A stretch of DNA of 64,000 bases from Gammaproteobacteria bacterium (GCA_023381645.1 JAMCRJ010000076.1:1-64000); one strand, 5' to 3'. Positions 35,407 to 45,499 are shown, counted from the first letter of the stretch. The notes: generated by a model from the letters alone, not told the origin. A program made the numbers and translations.

Positions 35407-36033
35407 ATGGCCAAGTCACAGCAACAATCCCGTTTGCGGCGCTTGCTGGTGGTGGAATCGGCGCGGATCATGGCCGATGAGGGGGTGGTGGACTTCCGGG
35501 TGGCCAAGGAAAAGGCGGCGCGCCGCCTGGGTGCCGGCAGCGACGCTCAGCAGGACTGGCCAAGTAATGCGGAGATCGAGGAGGAGCTTCAGTCACGTCT
35601 GCAGCTTTTCCATGGCCAGGTTCATGAGGCGGAGTTGCGCCAGCTCCGCGAGCAGGCTGCGCAGGCCATGCGGTGGCTGGCGGAGTTTCAGCCGCGTCTG
35701 ACCGGGCCGGTTCTGACCGGGACGGCAACGCGCCACGTGCCCGTCACGCTCCATCTTTTTGTGGACGCGCCGGAGAGCGTGATTTTTTTTCTGATGGATC
35801 AGAAGGTAGCTTATGAGGAGGTCTGGCAGCGGCTTCATTACGGGGATGCCCCGGCCCGGGATTATCCTTGCCTGAAGCTGAATTTTGCCGGGGCGGATCT
35901 GCGTCTGGTCCTCTTTGATCTGGACGAGGACCGGCGCAGTCCCGCATCCCCCGTGGATGGCCGACCCGTGCGCCGGGCGACGCTCGCGCAGTTGCAGAAA
36001 CTGCTGGCGGAATCCGTCCCGAACCCCGTCTGA
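35407..36033 (+). CDS. Conserved nucleotidyltransferase-like protein (208 aa)
   Basis: A helical N-terminus (LLVVESARIMADEGVVDFRVAK) is followed by a domain containing the segment TGPVLTGTATRHVPVTLHLF, which resembles the GS..RG...SDIDL region of minimal nucleotidyltransferases, though the catalytic aspartates are poorly conserved. As I recall, similar proteins are conserved in beta- and gammaproteobacteria with no proven function. The frame opens at 35374 but the Met at 35407 (MAKSQQQSR) is a more natural start. Stands alone after the tRNA gene. Confidence 0.65.
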   Translation: MAKSQQQSRLRRLLVVESARIMADEGVVDFRVAKEKAARRLGAGSDAQQDWPSNAEIEEELQSRLQLFHGQVHEAELRQLREQAAQAMRWLAEFQPRLTGPVLTGTATRHVPVTLHLFVDAPESVIFFLMDQKVAYEEVWQRLHYGDAPARDYPCLKLNFAGADLRLVLFDLDEDRRSPASPVDGRPVRRATLAQLQKLLAESVPNPV

Positions 36034-36080
36034 CACCCCTCATTACCACCCCGACGGCAGTCCCGAATGGCGGCGGGAAA

Positions 36081-37157
36081 TTATGGACGTGCTTTGGCGC
36101 GATCGTACTGTACGGGCCAGGCGATATCGACGCCGAGTTCCCGGGCCGCGTGCAGGGGCCAGTAGGGATTGCGCAGTAGTTCCCGGGCCAGGGCCACGGC
36201 GTCGGCCTGTTCGGTGACAAGGATGTGTTCTGCCTGTATCGCCTCGGTGATGAGGCCGACGGCGACGGTGGGTATGCCGACCTCCTGGCGGATGGCGCTG
36301 GCGAAAGGGGTCTGGAAGCCGGGGCCGGCGGGGATGACGGCATCCGGCGTCATGCCACCGCTGCTGCAATCGATGACGTCCACGCCACGGTCCTTCAGCG
36401 CCTGGGAGAGGACGACGGACTGCTCCAGGTCCCAGCCGCCGCGCACCCAGTCCGTGGCGGAAATCCTCACCCAGAGGGGCAGACCTTGGGGCCACACCGC
36501 ACGCACGGCAGCGGCGATTTCCAGTGGCAGGCGCATGCGGTTTTCCAGGCTGCCGCCGTAGTCGTCGGTCCGCTGGTTGCTGATGGGGGACAGAAAGCTG
36601 TGCAGCAGATAGCCGTGGGCCATGTGCAGTTCCAGGACCTCGAATCCCGCGGCTAGTGCGCGGCGGGCCGCGGCCACAAAGTCCCTGCGTACTTTCTCCA
36701 GGTTCTGGGCGTCCAATGCGTAGGGCACGGTATGGCTGTGGTGGAAGGGCAGGGCACTGGGTCCCAGAGGCTCCCAGCCGCCCTCCGCGTCAGCCGCAAT
36801 GGGGTCGCCGCCGAGAAAGGGCGGCCGGGTGGATGCCTTTCGTCCCGCATGGGCGATCTGAATGGCGGCGACCGTCCCCTGCGTCTTCATGAACGCCACT
36901 ATGGGGGCCAGTGCCTGCGCCTGCGCATCCGTCCAGATACCGAGGTCGCGGGGGGAAATGCGGCCTTCCGGGCTGATGGCAGTCGCTTCAACCATGACCA
37001 GCCCGGCGCCACCCACGGCACGGCTGCCGAGATGTACCATATGCCAGTCCCCGGCGACGCCATCGGGTGTGGAATACTGGCACATGGGCGCCACGCAGAT
37101 GCGGTTGCGCAGGGTGATGCTGCGCAAGGTCCAGGGGGAAAACAGCTTGTGCGTCAT
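36081..37157 (-). CDS. Old Yellow Enzyme family NADH:flavin oxidoreductase (358 aa)
   Basis: FMN-dependent ene-reductase, reducing electrophilic C=C bonds or nitro groups. TIM-barrel with the class III (YqjM-like) redox cysteine in VAPMCQYS (~22-29), AIQIAHAGRKA (~98-108), the LHMAHGYLLHSFLSP segment with the catalytic region (~178-192), DYGGSLENR and a C-terminal LARELLRNPYW. Ribosome site GGAGC precedes ATG 37157. Lies downstream of a TetR-family regulator on the same strand, an arrangement like nemR-nemA; likely serves in detoxification of reactive electrophiles. Confidence 0.88.
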   Translation of the reverse strand: MTHKLFSPWTLRSITLRNRICVAPMCQYSTPDGVAGDWHMVHLGSRAVGGAGLVMVEATAISPEGRISPRDLGIWTDAQAQALAPIVAFMKTQGTVAAIQIAHAGRKASTRPPFLGGDPIAADAEGGWEPLGPSALPFHHSHTVPYALDAQNLEKVRRDFVAAARRALAAGFEVLELHMAHGYLLHSFLSPISNQRTDDYGGSLENRMRLPLEIAAAVRAVWPQGLPLWVRISATDWVRGGWDLEQSVVLSQALKDRGVDVIDCSSGGMTPDAVIPAGPGFQTPFASAIRQEVGIPTVAVGLITEAIQAEHILVTEQADAVALARELLRNPYWPLHAARELGVDIAWPVQYDRAKARP

Positions 37158-37187
37158 GCGGATGCTCCGAGATAATGGGTGAAGTGG

Positions 37188-37300
37188 TCAGGGGTCAGGC
37201 CACCAGCCTTCCTGCGCGGCCTCGGGACGGAAGCTGTCCCGAGTTTCCGCAAAGAAACCGTGTGGCGCACCCCGAAACATGGCGCGATACGGGATATCCT
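37188..37300 (-). pseudogene. 3' remnant of a dienelactone hydrolase gene
   Basis: On the minus strand, one frame just after the TetR stop reads LKDIPYRAMFRGAPHGFF then AETRDSFRPEAAQ and ends with a stop at 37188-37190. This matches the C-terminal end of dienelactone hydrolases (YPGAPHGFFNDTR..YRPEAA..AW), including the catalytic His. No start codon or remaining body is present, so it is a deletion scar. It shows that a DLH gene once stood between the TetR regulator and the OYE gene. Confidence 0.65.
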
Positions 37301-37918
37301 TCAGGCGGCCAGTGACTGGACGTAGAGTTGCAACTGTCGCAAACAACGCCGATAGGCCTCGACGGACTGCGCATTTTTGCCCAAGCCGACGCAGCCTTCG
37401 ATGGCGGCAACGATGAAGAGTGCTACCTCTTTCGCCTCGACGTCGGTGCGCACCTTGCCTGCGGTCTGCCCCCCGGCCAGGGCGTCGGCCATGACCGCGA
37501 CCCAACGATCGAGAATCTGCTGCAACCCGCAGCGGAACGCCTCGTCGAGGGGGCTCATTTCCTGGATGAGGTTATTGAGGGGGCAGCCGTAGCGGATGAC
37601 GGATTCGTCGGCGGTATTGATCTTTTCTTCGAGAATACGCTGGAGGCTGACCAAAGGGTCATCGTGCTCGGCAAAAGGGGCGAACCACCGCACCGCCAGT
37701 TGCGGCGCAATCACTTCTTCGACTACGGCCAGCCCCAGTTCGCGCTTGGTGCCGAAGTGGTGGTAAAGCGCGCCTTTGCTTACCGAGGTATTGGCAAGAA
37801 TGCGTTCCAGGCTGGCTGCCTGAAAGCCGGATTCCAAAATCTCGATATAGGCGGCGTCCAGTAGATCGCTGCGGGTCTGCTCTGGGTTACGGGTTTTTCG
37901 TAGGGGCTGTGTCATCAT
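37301..37918 (-). CDS. TetR-family transcriptional regulator (205 aa)
   Basis: N-terminal HTH (residues ~16-62) with ASLERILANTSVSKGALYHHF, the classic TetR recognition helix. The ligand domain has a YGCPLNNLIQEM segment with a cysteine (~112-123), seen in regulators that sense electrophiles. The frame runs back to 38632, but ATG 37918 directly next to the palindromic operator is the clear start. Probably represses itself, the OYE gene and the divergent VOC gene. Confidence 0.88.
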   Translation of the reverse strand: MMTQPLRKTRNPEQTRSDLLDAAYIEILESGFQAASLERILANTSVSKGALYHHFGTKRELGLAVVEEVIAPQLAVRWFAPFAEHDDPLVSLQRILEEKINTADESVIRYGCPLNNLIQEMSPLDEAFRCGLQQILDRWVAVMADALAGGQTAGKVRTDVEAKEVALFIVAAIEGCVGLGKNAQSVEAYRRCLRQLQLYVQSLAA

Positions 37919-37927
37919 ACGGTTAAG

Positions 37928-37947
37928 GATACCGACCAATCGGTATC
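37928..37947. promoter_or_regulatory. Palindromic TetR operator
   Basis: GATACCGA and TCGGTATC, eight-bp perfect arms with a four-bp centre, sit 10 bp upstream of the TetR start and 131 bp before the VOC gene. Twenty-bp palindromes of this kind are typical binding sites of TetR-family dimers and would serve both directions. Confidence 0.7.
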
Positions 37948-38077
37948 TTGTCAAGAATTGCATGCGCTTTCCCGGCAAGATGCAGCCGATGAAGCAAGGG
38001 CGGTGGGAGGGGGTAGTACGTTGGCTGCATGGATCAGGGGGTTTACACTGGTCCAGGCTATGAATGGAGGGATGGAC

Positions 38078-39316
38078 ATGCGGGCATCGACAGATTTTCA
38101 GCGGCAGGGCGACAAGCAGAATTCCGCTTTTTTTGAGGAGTGGCTGGGACGGTTGCTGGAAGACCGTGACCGCCAGGGCCTGAGCGAAAACGTCGGCCGT
38201 ATCGACAGTCTGATGATCACGGTGGAGCCCGGGCATTCCGCGGCCTATGTCGGCGAACTCTGCCTGATGACGCCTTATGACTACCTGGTTACCTTGGAAA
38301 CAGAACAGCACTCGACGCACATCCTGCGGATCGACATGAGCGCCCCCGACGTGCTGGTGCGGGAGGTGAAAGATCCCAACCTGCACGGTATCTTTCGCAG
38401 TCTCAATGAGGTCTACCCCATCGGGGTACAGCGGCCGAACTCCCGGTATATGGGGGAGATCTTTCAGGTTAAAAACCTCCATGAGGTGGTGGAGGCACAG
38501 AAGGACCGGGGGATCCGTTTTTTCAATCAGGAACAGGTTCGCCACTTGGAGTTGCCGGGGAATATGGCCATCGTCAAACCGTCTCCCTATACCCACAATA
38601 TCGTTGGCTACTGGGAGCGCCCGGACGACCACATCCGGGTCTATTCCCTGGGACTATCCTCCATCCGGGAGGATATGCAGGCCGCCTTTGAACGGGCCAA
38701 GGCATTGCGTGAGAGGCTCGGTCTGGACAAGCTCCTTCTGCCCATCGACCACCTGGCGACCAGGGTATATAGTCAGAACCGGGAGGCGGCCATTCTCGAG
38801 TATCTGACCCTCTCCAGTTATTACTATTGGGGTTCCTACGATATTCCCGATCAGAACTCGTCCACGAATGTGACCAAGAGTGTGCATTTTGCCAATGAAC
38901 TCCATAGCCCCGCCAAGGTTTTTACCGCCGCCAACCACCCGTATTTCTGCAATCATCTGATCGGCAGACCGTCCCCCACCGAGGCCTTTGTGCGCAACTT
39001 CGGGCCGCGTTTGCATCATCTGGCGGTGGCGGTGCAGGATGGACATACCGGAGATCAGACCAATATCGACTATGTGGTGAGTGCCCTGCAGAATTGCGGG
39101 CAGAAATTCCTGCTGGAGGTCATTGGTTCGGAGCGGGAAGGACTGAAGCAGATTTTCTCCAGCGCTTCGGAGCACTCCTCGCTGATCGTGGAGTACGTAC
39201 AGCGCTTTGGGGGTTTCCAGGGCTTCTTCACCAGGGATAACGTCGCTGACCTGACGGCGGCGGCAGGTGCGGATGAGACCCTGCGCAGTCTGGATGCGGC
39301 GGCGCGCGCCTCCTGA
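38078..39316 (+). CDS. VOC-superfamily protein, 4-hydroxyphenylpyruvate dioxygenase-like (412 aa)
   Basis: Two-domain vicinal-oxygen-chelate fold. Candidate iron ligands are the His in LPIDHLATRV (~228), the His pair in RLHHLAVAV (~312), and the Glu in LIVEYVQRFGG (~375), an arrangement like HPPD and its relatives. The overall sequence is far from true HPPD, so substrate is uncertain. Start at 38078 is set by GGAGGG six bases upstream, though the frame extends to 37958. Divergent from the TetR gene and sharing its operator, so likely part of the same detoxification or aromatic-compound module. Confidence 0.65.
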   Translation: MRASTDFQRQGDKQNSAFFEEWLGRLLEDRDRQGLSENVGRIDSLMITVEPGHSAAYVGELCLMTPYDYLVTLETEQHSTHILRIDMSAPDVLVREVKDPNLHGIFRSLNEVYPIGVQRPNSRYMGEIFQVKNLHEVVEAQKDRGIRFFNQEQVRHLELPGNMAIVKPSPYTHNIVGYWERPDDHIRVYSLGLSSIREDMQAAFERAKALRERLGLDKLLLPIDHLATRVYSQNREAAILEYLTLSSYYYWGSYDIPDQNSSTNVTKSVHFANELHSPAKVFTAANHPYFCNHLIGRPSPTEAFVRNFGPRLHHLAVAVQDGHTGDQTNIDYVVSALQNCGQKFLLEVIGSEREGLKQIFSSASEHSSLIVEYVQRFGGFQGFFTRDNVADLTAAAGADETLRSLDAAARAS

Positions 39317-39328
39317 GCGGAGGAACGC

Positions 39329-40156
39329 TCAGAGATGGCGCAGCGACAGATCCAGGCTGCGCAGATGGCGGGTGAGGCTGCCCACGGAAATGAAATCCAC
39401 GCCGGTAGCCGCTGCTTCAGCGATATTGTGCAGGTCCATATTCCCCGATGCCTCCAAGGGCAGACGCCCTGCGACCCGCTGCACGGCATCGCGCAAATCC
39501 TCCAGGGTAAAATTGTCGAGAAGGATCATGTCGGCACCCGCGCTCAGCGCTTCTTCCAACTGGCTCAGATTTTCCACTTCAATTTCGATGCGGGTGAGTG
39601 CCGGGGCCAGTTGCCGGGCCGCCTGCAGTGCCGCCGCGATACTGCCGCAGGCAGCGATGTGATTTTCCTTGATGAGAATGCCATCGTATAGGCCTAGTCG
39701 ATGGTTGTGTCCGCCACCGATGCGCACCGCATATTTTTGCGCCTGACGCAGGCCGGGGATGGTTTTACGGGTGTCCAGCAAGTGGGTTTTATGGCCGCGC
39801 AGCATGTCGACAAAAGCGCTGACCTGGGTGGCGGTACCGGAGAGCGTCTGCAAGAAATTCAGCGCGGTGCGCTCGCCGCTGAGCAGGGCCCTGGCAGGAC
39901 CGGCAATGCTGCAGATTTCCTGATCGGGTAGCATCCACGCGCCTTCGGCCAATTGCCAGTGGAGTTGAAGGGCGGGGGATAGCGCGGCGAAAGTGGCATC
40001 CGCATAGGGACGTCCGCAAAGGATGCCCGCTTCCCGGCTGATAATGCGCGCGCGCAACTCCTGATCTGCCGGAATGAGTGCTGCGGTCAGGTCACCGCCG
40101 CCGATATCTTCGGCGAGGGCCTCTAGTACCGTGTGTAATACGTCAGCGGGGATCAT
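39329..40156 (-). CDS. nadC: Nicotinate-nucleotide pyrophosphorylase (quinolinate phosphoribosyltransferase)
   Basis: Converts quinolinate and PRPP to nicotinate mononucleotide in NAD synthesis. Motifs LLSGERTALNFLQTLSG (~93-109), LDTRKTIPGLR (~126-136), RIGGGHNHRLGLYDGILIKENHI (~146-168) and VDFISVGSLTRH at the C-terminus are complete. 275 residues, normal. ATG at 40156 overlaps the nhaA stop (ATGA). The longer open frame to 40450 overlaps nhaA and is not used. Confidence 0.95.
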   Translation of the reverse strand: MIPADVLHTVLEALAEDIGGGDLTAALIPADQELRARIISREAGILCGRPYADATFAALSPALQLHWQLAEGAWMLPDQEICSIAGPARALLSGERTALNFLQTLSGTATQVSAFVDMLRGHKTHLLDTRKTIPGLRQAQKYAVRIGGGHNHRLGLYDGILIKENHIAACGSIAAALQAARQLAPALTRIEIEVENLSQLEEALSAGADMILLDNFTLEDLRDAVQRVAGRLPLEASGNMDLHNIAEAAATGVDFISVGSLTRHLRSLDLSLRHL

Positions 40157-41508
40157 GCGGGTACGTCTCCTTTTTTGCGGCTTACCTGCAACAGCCAGAG
40201 CAAACCTATGGTTGCGGCTATCAGCGATGCGAGCAGGATACCGAGTTTGGCTTCTTCTTGCAGACGCGGATCGCCAAAGGCCAGTTGGCTGATAAATAAA
40301 GACATGGTAAAACCGATGCCGCCGAGCCAGGCAGCGCCCAGCAGGTGCCGCCATCGTACCCCGGCAGGCAGCCGCGCGATGTTGAGGCGCACGGCCAGCC
40401 AACTGCTGAGGCTGATGCCCAGGAATTTGCCCAATACCAATCCCAGGCAAGTGCCGATGGTAACGCTACTGAACAGCGTGTTCACGGAGATGTGCGCAAA
40501 ATGAATGCCGGCGTTGGCGAGTGCAAAAACCGGCAGGACCGCGAAAGTCACCCAGGGCTGAGTGGCATGTTCCAGACGTTGTTGGGGAGACAGCGCGGCG
40601 ACACTGATATTGCGGATGTCCTGAATGATCCCGGCAAGTTGTCCGTTGACCAGAGGATCCAGACGTTTGCTGTGGATGATGGTATCGCGCAGGTGTTGTC
40701 CATGGGCACTGAGGTTGTCCGCCAGTTCGTCCGGCAGTATGCGGCCTCGCGCCGGGATGGTAAAAGCCAGAAGAATTCCGGCCACCGTGGCGTGGATTCC
40801 GGAGAGTATCACGAAATACCAGAAGGGTAGCCCGACCAGCAGATAGGGCAGGGTATGACGAACGCCGCTCCGGTTGAACAACAGCAAAGCCAGCAGCAAG
40901 AGCACGGCGATCATCAGCGCTTTGACATGGAGCCCCGGTGTGTAAAAAATCGCGATGACCAGCACTGCGCCCAGATCATCGGCGATGGCCAGGGCGGTCA
41001 GAAAAATGATCAGATTACGGGGAATGCGCCAGGCGAGCAGGACGAGAATTCCGATGGCGAAGGCAATATCCGTCGCCATCGGAATTCCCCAACCGTCTGC
41101 CGCCGGGCCGGTTGGGTTAAACTGATGATAAATCCCCGCCGGGGCCAGCATGCCGCCAAGCGCGGCGATAACTGGCAAGGCGGCATCCCGCAGCGAGGAG
41201 AGCTCTCCGACCAAAAATTCCCGCTTGAGTTCGAGCCCGACCACAAAAAAGAACACCGCCATCAGCCCGTCGTTAATCCAGTGACGCAGGCTCTGATCGA
41301 ATATCCAGTTACCCCAGTGCAGGCTGAGACGCTGCTCCCAGAACGCGTGATAGGCCGTGTGCCACGTTGAGTTGCTGAGAACCAGCGTGAGGATGGTGGC
41401 CGCGATGAGAACGATGCCACCCGCCGTTGCCCGCCGCAGAAACTGTTCGAAAGGCGAGCGCATTCTCCCGAATAGGGGCTCCAGGGGATATATCCGGCGT
41501 TTAGCCAT
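40153..41508 (-). CDS. nhaA: Na+/H+ antiporter NhaA (451 aa)
   Basis: Electrogenic Na+/H+ exchanger. NhaA features: MAVFFFVVGLELKREFLVGE (~84-103), GIPMATDIAFAIG with the pH-linked Asp (~143-155), and TALAIADDLGAVLVIAIFY with the two conserved aspartates (~176-194). A ribosome site GGAGAC lies before ATG 41508; the frame extends to 41535 but that start has none. Longer than E. coli NhaA (388) because of extended loops and tail. Overlaps nadC and follows valS. Second Na+/H+ antiporter of the window. Confidence 0.93.
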   Translation of the reverse strand: MAKRRIYPLEPLFGRMRSPFEQFLRRATAGGIVLIAATILTLVLSNSTWHTAYHAFWEQRLSLHWGNWIFDQSLRHWINDGLMAVFFFVVGLELKREFLVGELSSLRDAALPVIAALGGMLAPAGIYHQFNPTGPAADGWGIPMATDIAFAIGILVLLAWRIPRNLIIFLTALAIADDLGAVLVIAIFYTPGLHVKALMIAVLLLLALLLFNRSGVRHTLPYLLVGLPFWYFVILSGIHATVAGILLAFTIPARGRILPDELADNLSAHGQHLRDTIIHSKRLDPLVNGQLAGIIQDIRNISVAALSPQQRLEHATQPWVTFAVLPVFALANAGIHFAHISVNTLFSSVTIGTCLGLVLGKFLGISLSSWLAVRLNIARLPAGVRWRHLLGAAWLGGIGFTMSLFISQLAFGDPRLQEEAKLGILLASLIAATIGLLWLLQVSRKKGDVPA

Positions 41509-41538
41509 CCGGGTGTCTCCGGTTTCCGGGGGCATTGA

Positions 41539-44355
41539 TCACAACAAGGCTAACCGCCGTGCCTGTTCCCCCAGTTGCAGCAGTGCAGCATCCAACTCCC
41601 GCAGGCGCTCCTCTTCTTTGGCGACCACCTCTGCGGGCGCCCGTTTGCGAAAGCTTTCCTGGGCGAGTTTGGCGACGGTTTTGGCGCGATCCTGTTCCAG
41701 TCGCTGCTGTTCCTTGGCGAGGCGGGTCTGTTCGGCAGCCACGTTGATTACCCCCGCGAGAGGGACGAGGACGCGCAGATCGCCGACCAGTTGCAAGGCG
41801 GCAGGCGGTGCTTCCTCATCGGCGCCCAGCCATTCCAGACCGGCGAGGCGGCTGAGGGCAAAGAGCCAGGGCCGATAGCGTTCCACCCTTTCCCGGTCAT
41901 GGGTATCGCCGGCCTGCAGGAGCAGGGGCAGAGGCTTCCCCGGTGGGATATCCATCTCGCCGCGCACCGAGCGGATGGCGCGGATGACGGCAATCAGCCA
42001 TTCCGTATCGGCATCGGCATCGGCGTCCACACGGGCGAGATCGGCTACCGGGTAGGGGGCGAGGGCAATGCTGTCGCCTGCCTTGCCGATCATCGGGGCT
42101 ATCCGCTGCCAGAGTTCCTCGGTGAGGAAGGGCATCACCGGGTGCATCAGGCGCAGGCCAGCTTCCAGCACCCGCAGCAGGGTATTGCGGGTGCCGCACT
42201 GCTGCGCCAGGGTAAATGGGCTGCCCTCGCGCAGCACCGGTTTGCTCAGTTCGATATACCAGTCGCAGTAGTCATTCCAGAAAAACTGGTAGAGCGCATG
42301 GGCGGCGTCGGCAAAGCGATACTGGTCGATGGCGCTGTTGACAGCCGCTTCGCAGTGCTGCAGGCGACCGATGATCCAGCGTTCCGGCGGCAGCAGTTCC
42401 CGTACGCCTTCCAGATCGGTCGGATTTTGTGTCTGCATCAGGGCAAAACGCGAGGCGTTCCAGAGCTTGTTGCAGAAATTGCGATTCCCCTCCACCCGCT
42501 TGAGGTCAAACTTGATGTCCCGGCCCTGGGTGGCCAGTGCCGCGAAGGTGAAGCGCAGGGCATCGGTGCCGAAGGCGGGAATGCCGTCGGTGAACTCCTT
42601 GCGGGTGGCCTTTTCGATGCTGGCTGCCATCTGCGGCTGCATGAGGCCACGGGTGCGCTTGGCGACGAGATCTTCCAGGCTGATGCCGTCGATGAGGTCG
42701 ATGGGGTCGAGGACATTGCCCTTGGACTTGCTCATCTTCTGGCCCTCGGCATCGCGCACCAGACCGTGGACATGGACCTCACGAAATGGCACGTCGTCCA
42801 TGAAGCGCAGGCCCATCATGATCATCCGCGCCACCCAGAAGAAAATGATGTCGAAGCCGGTGACCAGTACGCTCGTGGGGTAAAATTGGGAGAGATCCGG
42901 CGTTTTTTCCGGCCATCCCAGGGTGGTGAAGGGCCACAGCGCTGAACTGAACCAAGTGTCGAGCACGTCCGGGTCGCGTTCCAGGACCACCGGCACGCCG
43001 TAATGGCGCGCGGCTTCCGACTGTGCTTCCTCTTCACGACGGGCGACAAAGATTTTGCCGTCGGGACCGTACCAGGCGGGAATCTGGTGCCCCCACCAGA
43101 GCTGGCGGGAGATGCACCAGTCCTCGATGCGCTGCATCCAGTCGAAGTAGGTTTTGCTCCAGTTTTCGGGCACGAAGCGGATGCGGCCCTCCTCCACCGC
43201 GCGGATGGCGGGTTCGGCCAGGGGGGCGACCCGCACATACCATTGATCGGTCAGGTAGGGCTCGATGACGGCCTGGGAGCGGTCGCCGCGGGGCACCATG
43301 AGTTGGTGTTCGTCGGTGCGTTCCAGCAGGTTTTCCGCCGCCAGAAGGGCGAGAATCTGCTTGCGGGCGGCATAACGGTCCAGTCCGCGCAGTATCTCGG
43401 GAATCTCCCCGGCGACGACGTTGTCGCCGAAGACCTCGATACTGTCCCGGATACGGGCGTCAGGGGTAAAGACGTTGAGCAGGGCCAAGCTGTGCCGTTG
43501 CCCCACCTGATAGTCGTTGAAATCGTGGGCCGGGGTGATTTTGACACAGCCGGAGCCGAATTCCGGATCGACATAATCGTCCGCAATGATGGGAATCTCA
43601 CGGTTCATGACCGGCAGGCGCAGGGTCTTGCCGACGAGGGCGGCGTAGCGAGGATCGTCGGGGTGAACTGCTACCGCCACGTCGCCCAGCAGGGTTTCTG
43701 GACGGGTGGTGGCGACCACCAGGGAGCCGGTGCCATCGCTGAGGGGATAACGGATGTGCCAGAGCGAGCCTTGCTCCGCTTCGCTGATGACCTCCAGATC
43801 GGAGACGGCGGTGCGCAGGACCGGGTCCCAGTTGACCAGCCGCTTGCCGCGGTAGATTAGCCCTTCGTCATGGAGGCGGACGAAGACTTCGGTGACCGCA
43901 TGGGAGAGCCCGCTGTCCAGCGTAAAACGCTCGCGTGACCAGTCGCAGGATGCTCCAAGCCGTCGCATCTGCCGGGTGATATGGCCACCGGATTCCCGGC
44001 GCCACTGCCAGACCCGTTCCAGAAAGGCGGCGCGACCCATCTGATGGCGATCGCCGCCTTCCTGTACCAGTTGCCGTTCCACCAGCATCTGGGTGGCGAT
44101 ACCGGCGTGGTCGGTACCCGGCTGCCAGAGGGTACGTTCGCCGCGCATCCGGTGGACGCGGGTGAGGATATCCATGAGGGTATCCTGAAAGGCGTGGCCC
44201 ATATGCAAGGTGCCGGTGACATTGGGTGGCGGCAGCATGATGCAGTAGGGTGTGCCGTCGCCTTCCGGCTGGAACAGGCCATGGGATTCCCAGCGTGCAT
44301 AGCATTGGGTTTCGATTTCGGCAGGGGCGAAGGGGCGATCCAGGGTGTCAGTCAT
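41539..44355 (-). CDS. valS: Valyl-tRNA synthetase
   Basis: Class Ia synthetase. HIGH motif [14 protein letters not shown] (~43-56), editing domain (~190-340), [12 protein letters not shown] (~536-547), and a C-terminal coiled-coil arm (~875-938, [16 protein letters not shown]). Length 938 normal. Part of the pepA-holC-X-valS block, with an extra gene between holC and valS. Confidence 0.97.
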   Translation of the reverse strand: MTDTLDRPFAPAEIETQCYARWESHGLFQPEGDGTPYCIMLPPPNVTGTLHMGHAFQDTLMDILTRVHRMRGERTLWQPGTDHAGIATQMLVERQLVQEGGDRHQMGRAAFLERVWQWRRESGGHITRQMRRLGASCDWSRERFTLDSGLSHAVTEVFVRLHDEGLIYRGKRLVNWDPVLRTAVSDLEVISEAEQGSLWHIRYPLSDGTGSLVVATTRPETLLGDVAVAVHPDDPRYAALVGKTLRLPVMNREIPIIADDYVDPEFGSGCVKITPAHDFNDYQVGQRHSLALLNVFTPDARIRDSIEVFGDNVVAGEIPEILRGLDRYAARKQILALLAAENLLERTDEHQLMVPRGDRSQAVIEPYLTDQWYVRVAPLAEPAIRAVEEGRIRFVPENWSKTYFDWMQRIEDWCISRQLWWGHQIPAWYGPDGKIFVARREEEAQSEAARHYGVPVVLERDPDVLDTWFSSALWPFTTLGWPEKTPDLSQFYPTSVLVTGFDIIFFWVARMIMMGLRFMDDVPFREVHVHGLVRDAEGQKMSKSKGNVLDPIDLIDGISLEDLVAKRTRGLMQPQMAASIEKATRKEFTDGIPAFGTDALRFTFAALATQGRDIKFDLKRVEGNRNFCNKLWNASRFALMQTQNPTDLEGVRELLPPERWIIGRLQHCEAAVNSAIDQYRFADAAHALYQFFWNDYCDWYIELSKPVLREGSPFTLAQQCGTRNTLLRVLEAGLRLMHPVMPFLTEELWQRIAPMIGKAGDSIALAPYPVADLARVDADADADTEWLIAVIRAIRSVRGEMDIPPGKPLPLLLQAGDTHDRERVERYRPWLFALSRLAGLEWLGADEEAPPAALQLVGDLRVLVPLAGVINVAAEQTRLAKEQQRLEQDRAKTVAKLAQESFRKRAPAEVVAKEEERLRELDAALLQLGEQARRLALL

Positions 44356-44366
44356 GGTAGGGTATC

Positions 44367-45047
44367 TTACTCAATTTCCGAGGCGTTGATCTGGTCCAGG
44401 CCTTCGTGCAGGACGCGCTGCAGTATTTCCGGAAGCGATTTGCGAATATCTTCGGCCAGGCTTTCGCGCAACTGGATGCCCTCCAGCGCAAGGGTGCGCA
44501 TGATCGTCAGGCTGATCCGATCCTTCCAGACGGTTTGCAGATGCTGTGTCACCTGCTCTTCGATCTCGTTGATGATTCGCCGTTCGATCTCCCGGAAAAG
44601 CAACTCTTCGAAGTCTTTGAGAAAATCGAGGGTTATGGGAGGCGGCGCGGCGATTGACCCGACAGTTTCCGGGGCATCGGTTGTCGTGGTCTCCAGCAGG
44701 GTTTCCGGGGAAGCCGCGTCATCCTGCCAGTGTGGAGCTGCCTGCGCATATTCTCCAGAAGCCGCTGCTGCGCTGCTGCGCGCCGCCGTAGACTCCTCCC
44801 AACGCATGGAAAAGACGGCGGGATTGTCGGGCGTCGCCACCGGCCCGGAACCGTGCGGAGGGAGTGGGTCCGGCGCCCCCTCTGCCGCCGGACGGTTTAC
44901 GGCTTCCGGCGCTTCGTCGTCCGCATGTCGCCAAAGCTGGGGCGGCAGCCCCGGACGTACAAGGTTGGTGAGCAACAGCGGGGCGTCCTCGTCGACGTCC
45001 ATCTGCTCTTCAAGGACGGGTTCCTTACGTGTGGTCATGCTTGCCAT
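44367..45047 (-). CDS. Unknown protein between holC and valS (226 aa)
   Basis: Acidic, low-complexity N-terminal two thirds (Pro/Ala/Glu-rich, starting with [15 protein letters not shown]) and an amphipathic helical C-terminus (~145-226, [16 protein letters not shown], then [17 protein letters not shown]). The pattern of a short L/LT(x)V motif plus a C-terminal helix recalls the uncharacterised holC-adjacent proteins of betaproteobacteria (DUF2486-like), but this is only a resemblance. GGAGAC precedes ATG 45047; the longer frame to 45248 runs through holC. May be involved with the clamp loader or simply cotranscribed. Confidence 0.6.
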   Translation of the reverse strand: MASMTTRKEPVLEEQMDVDEDAPLLLTNLVRPGLPPQLWRHADDEAPEAVNRPAAEGAPDPLPPHGSGPVATPDNPAVFSMRWEESTAARSSAAAASGEYAQAAPHWQDDAASPETLLETTTTDAPETVGSIAAPPPITLDFLKDFEELLFREIERRIINEIEEQVTQHLQTVWKDRISLTIMRTLALEGIQLRESLAEDIRKSLPEILQRVLHEGLDQINASEIE

Positions 45048-45061
45048 GGGCGTGTCTCCGG

Positions 45062-45487
45062 TCAGGCTTCCAGGGGATGCACCTGCATGGTGAATCCCGC
45101 GTTCTTTAATTGTCTGTATCGTTCTCTGGCAAAGCCGCGTCGTTGCTCTGCGACCGGAATGAAGTCGATGAGCCGCTCGCAGGGGGGGAGGGGCGCTGGC
45201 AATTCGTCCAGCCCGCAGAGCACCAGCGCCTTGCCCTGCAAGGGCCATGCACCGTTCTCATGGATGCGTACCGGTTCTCCTGCACCCCGGACATGGGGCA
45301 CGAAAGCTCCCGCCTGGAAGGTCCAGAGCAGGTCATCCAGGGCCTGTCCGGTTTCCGTATCCGGACACAGGATATCTGCTTCTCCCATGACCTGCCACAC
45401 CTTGGCAATCACCCGGCACATGCCGCGCCGCTGTTCGTGGGCGGTAAGCAGAGTCGGCGGCAGGGTATAAAACGAGGCGACAGGCAA
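45062..45487 (-). CDS. holC: DNA polymerase III subunit chi
   Basis: Clamp-loader accessory subunit that bridges to SSB. 141 residues with chi features: VASFYTL start, DILCPDTETGQALDDLLWTF (~38-57), FVPHVRG, and LIDFIPVAEQRRGFARERYRQLKNAGF (~105-131). Starts with TTG, seven bases after GAGAGGA. Follows pepA by 12 bp, as in E. coli. Confidence 0.9.
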   Translation of the reverse strand: MPVASFYTLPPTLLTAHEQRRGMCRVIAKVWQVMGEADILCPDTETGQALDDLLWTFQAGAFVPHVRGAGEPVRIHENGAWPLQGKALVLCGLDELPAPLPPCERLIDFIPVAEQRRGFARERYRQLKNAGFTMQVHPLEA

Positions 45488-45499
45488 GCGGCGGTCCTC

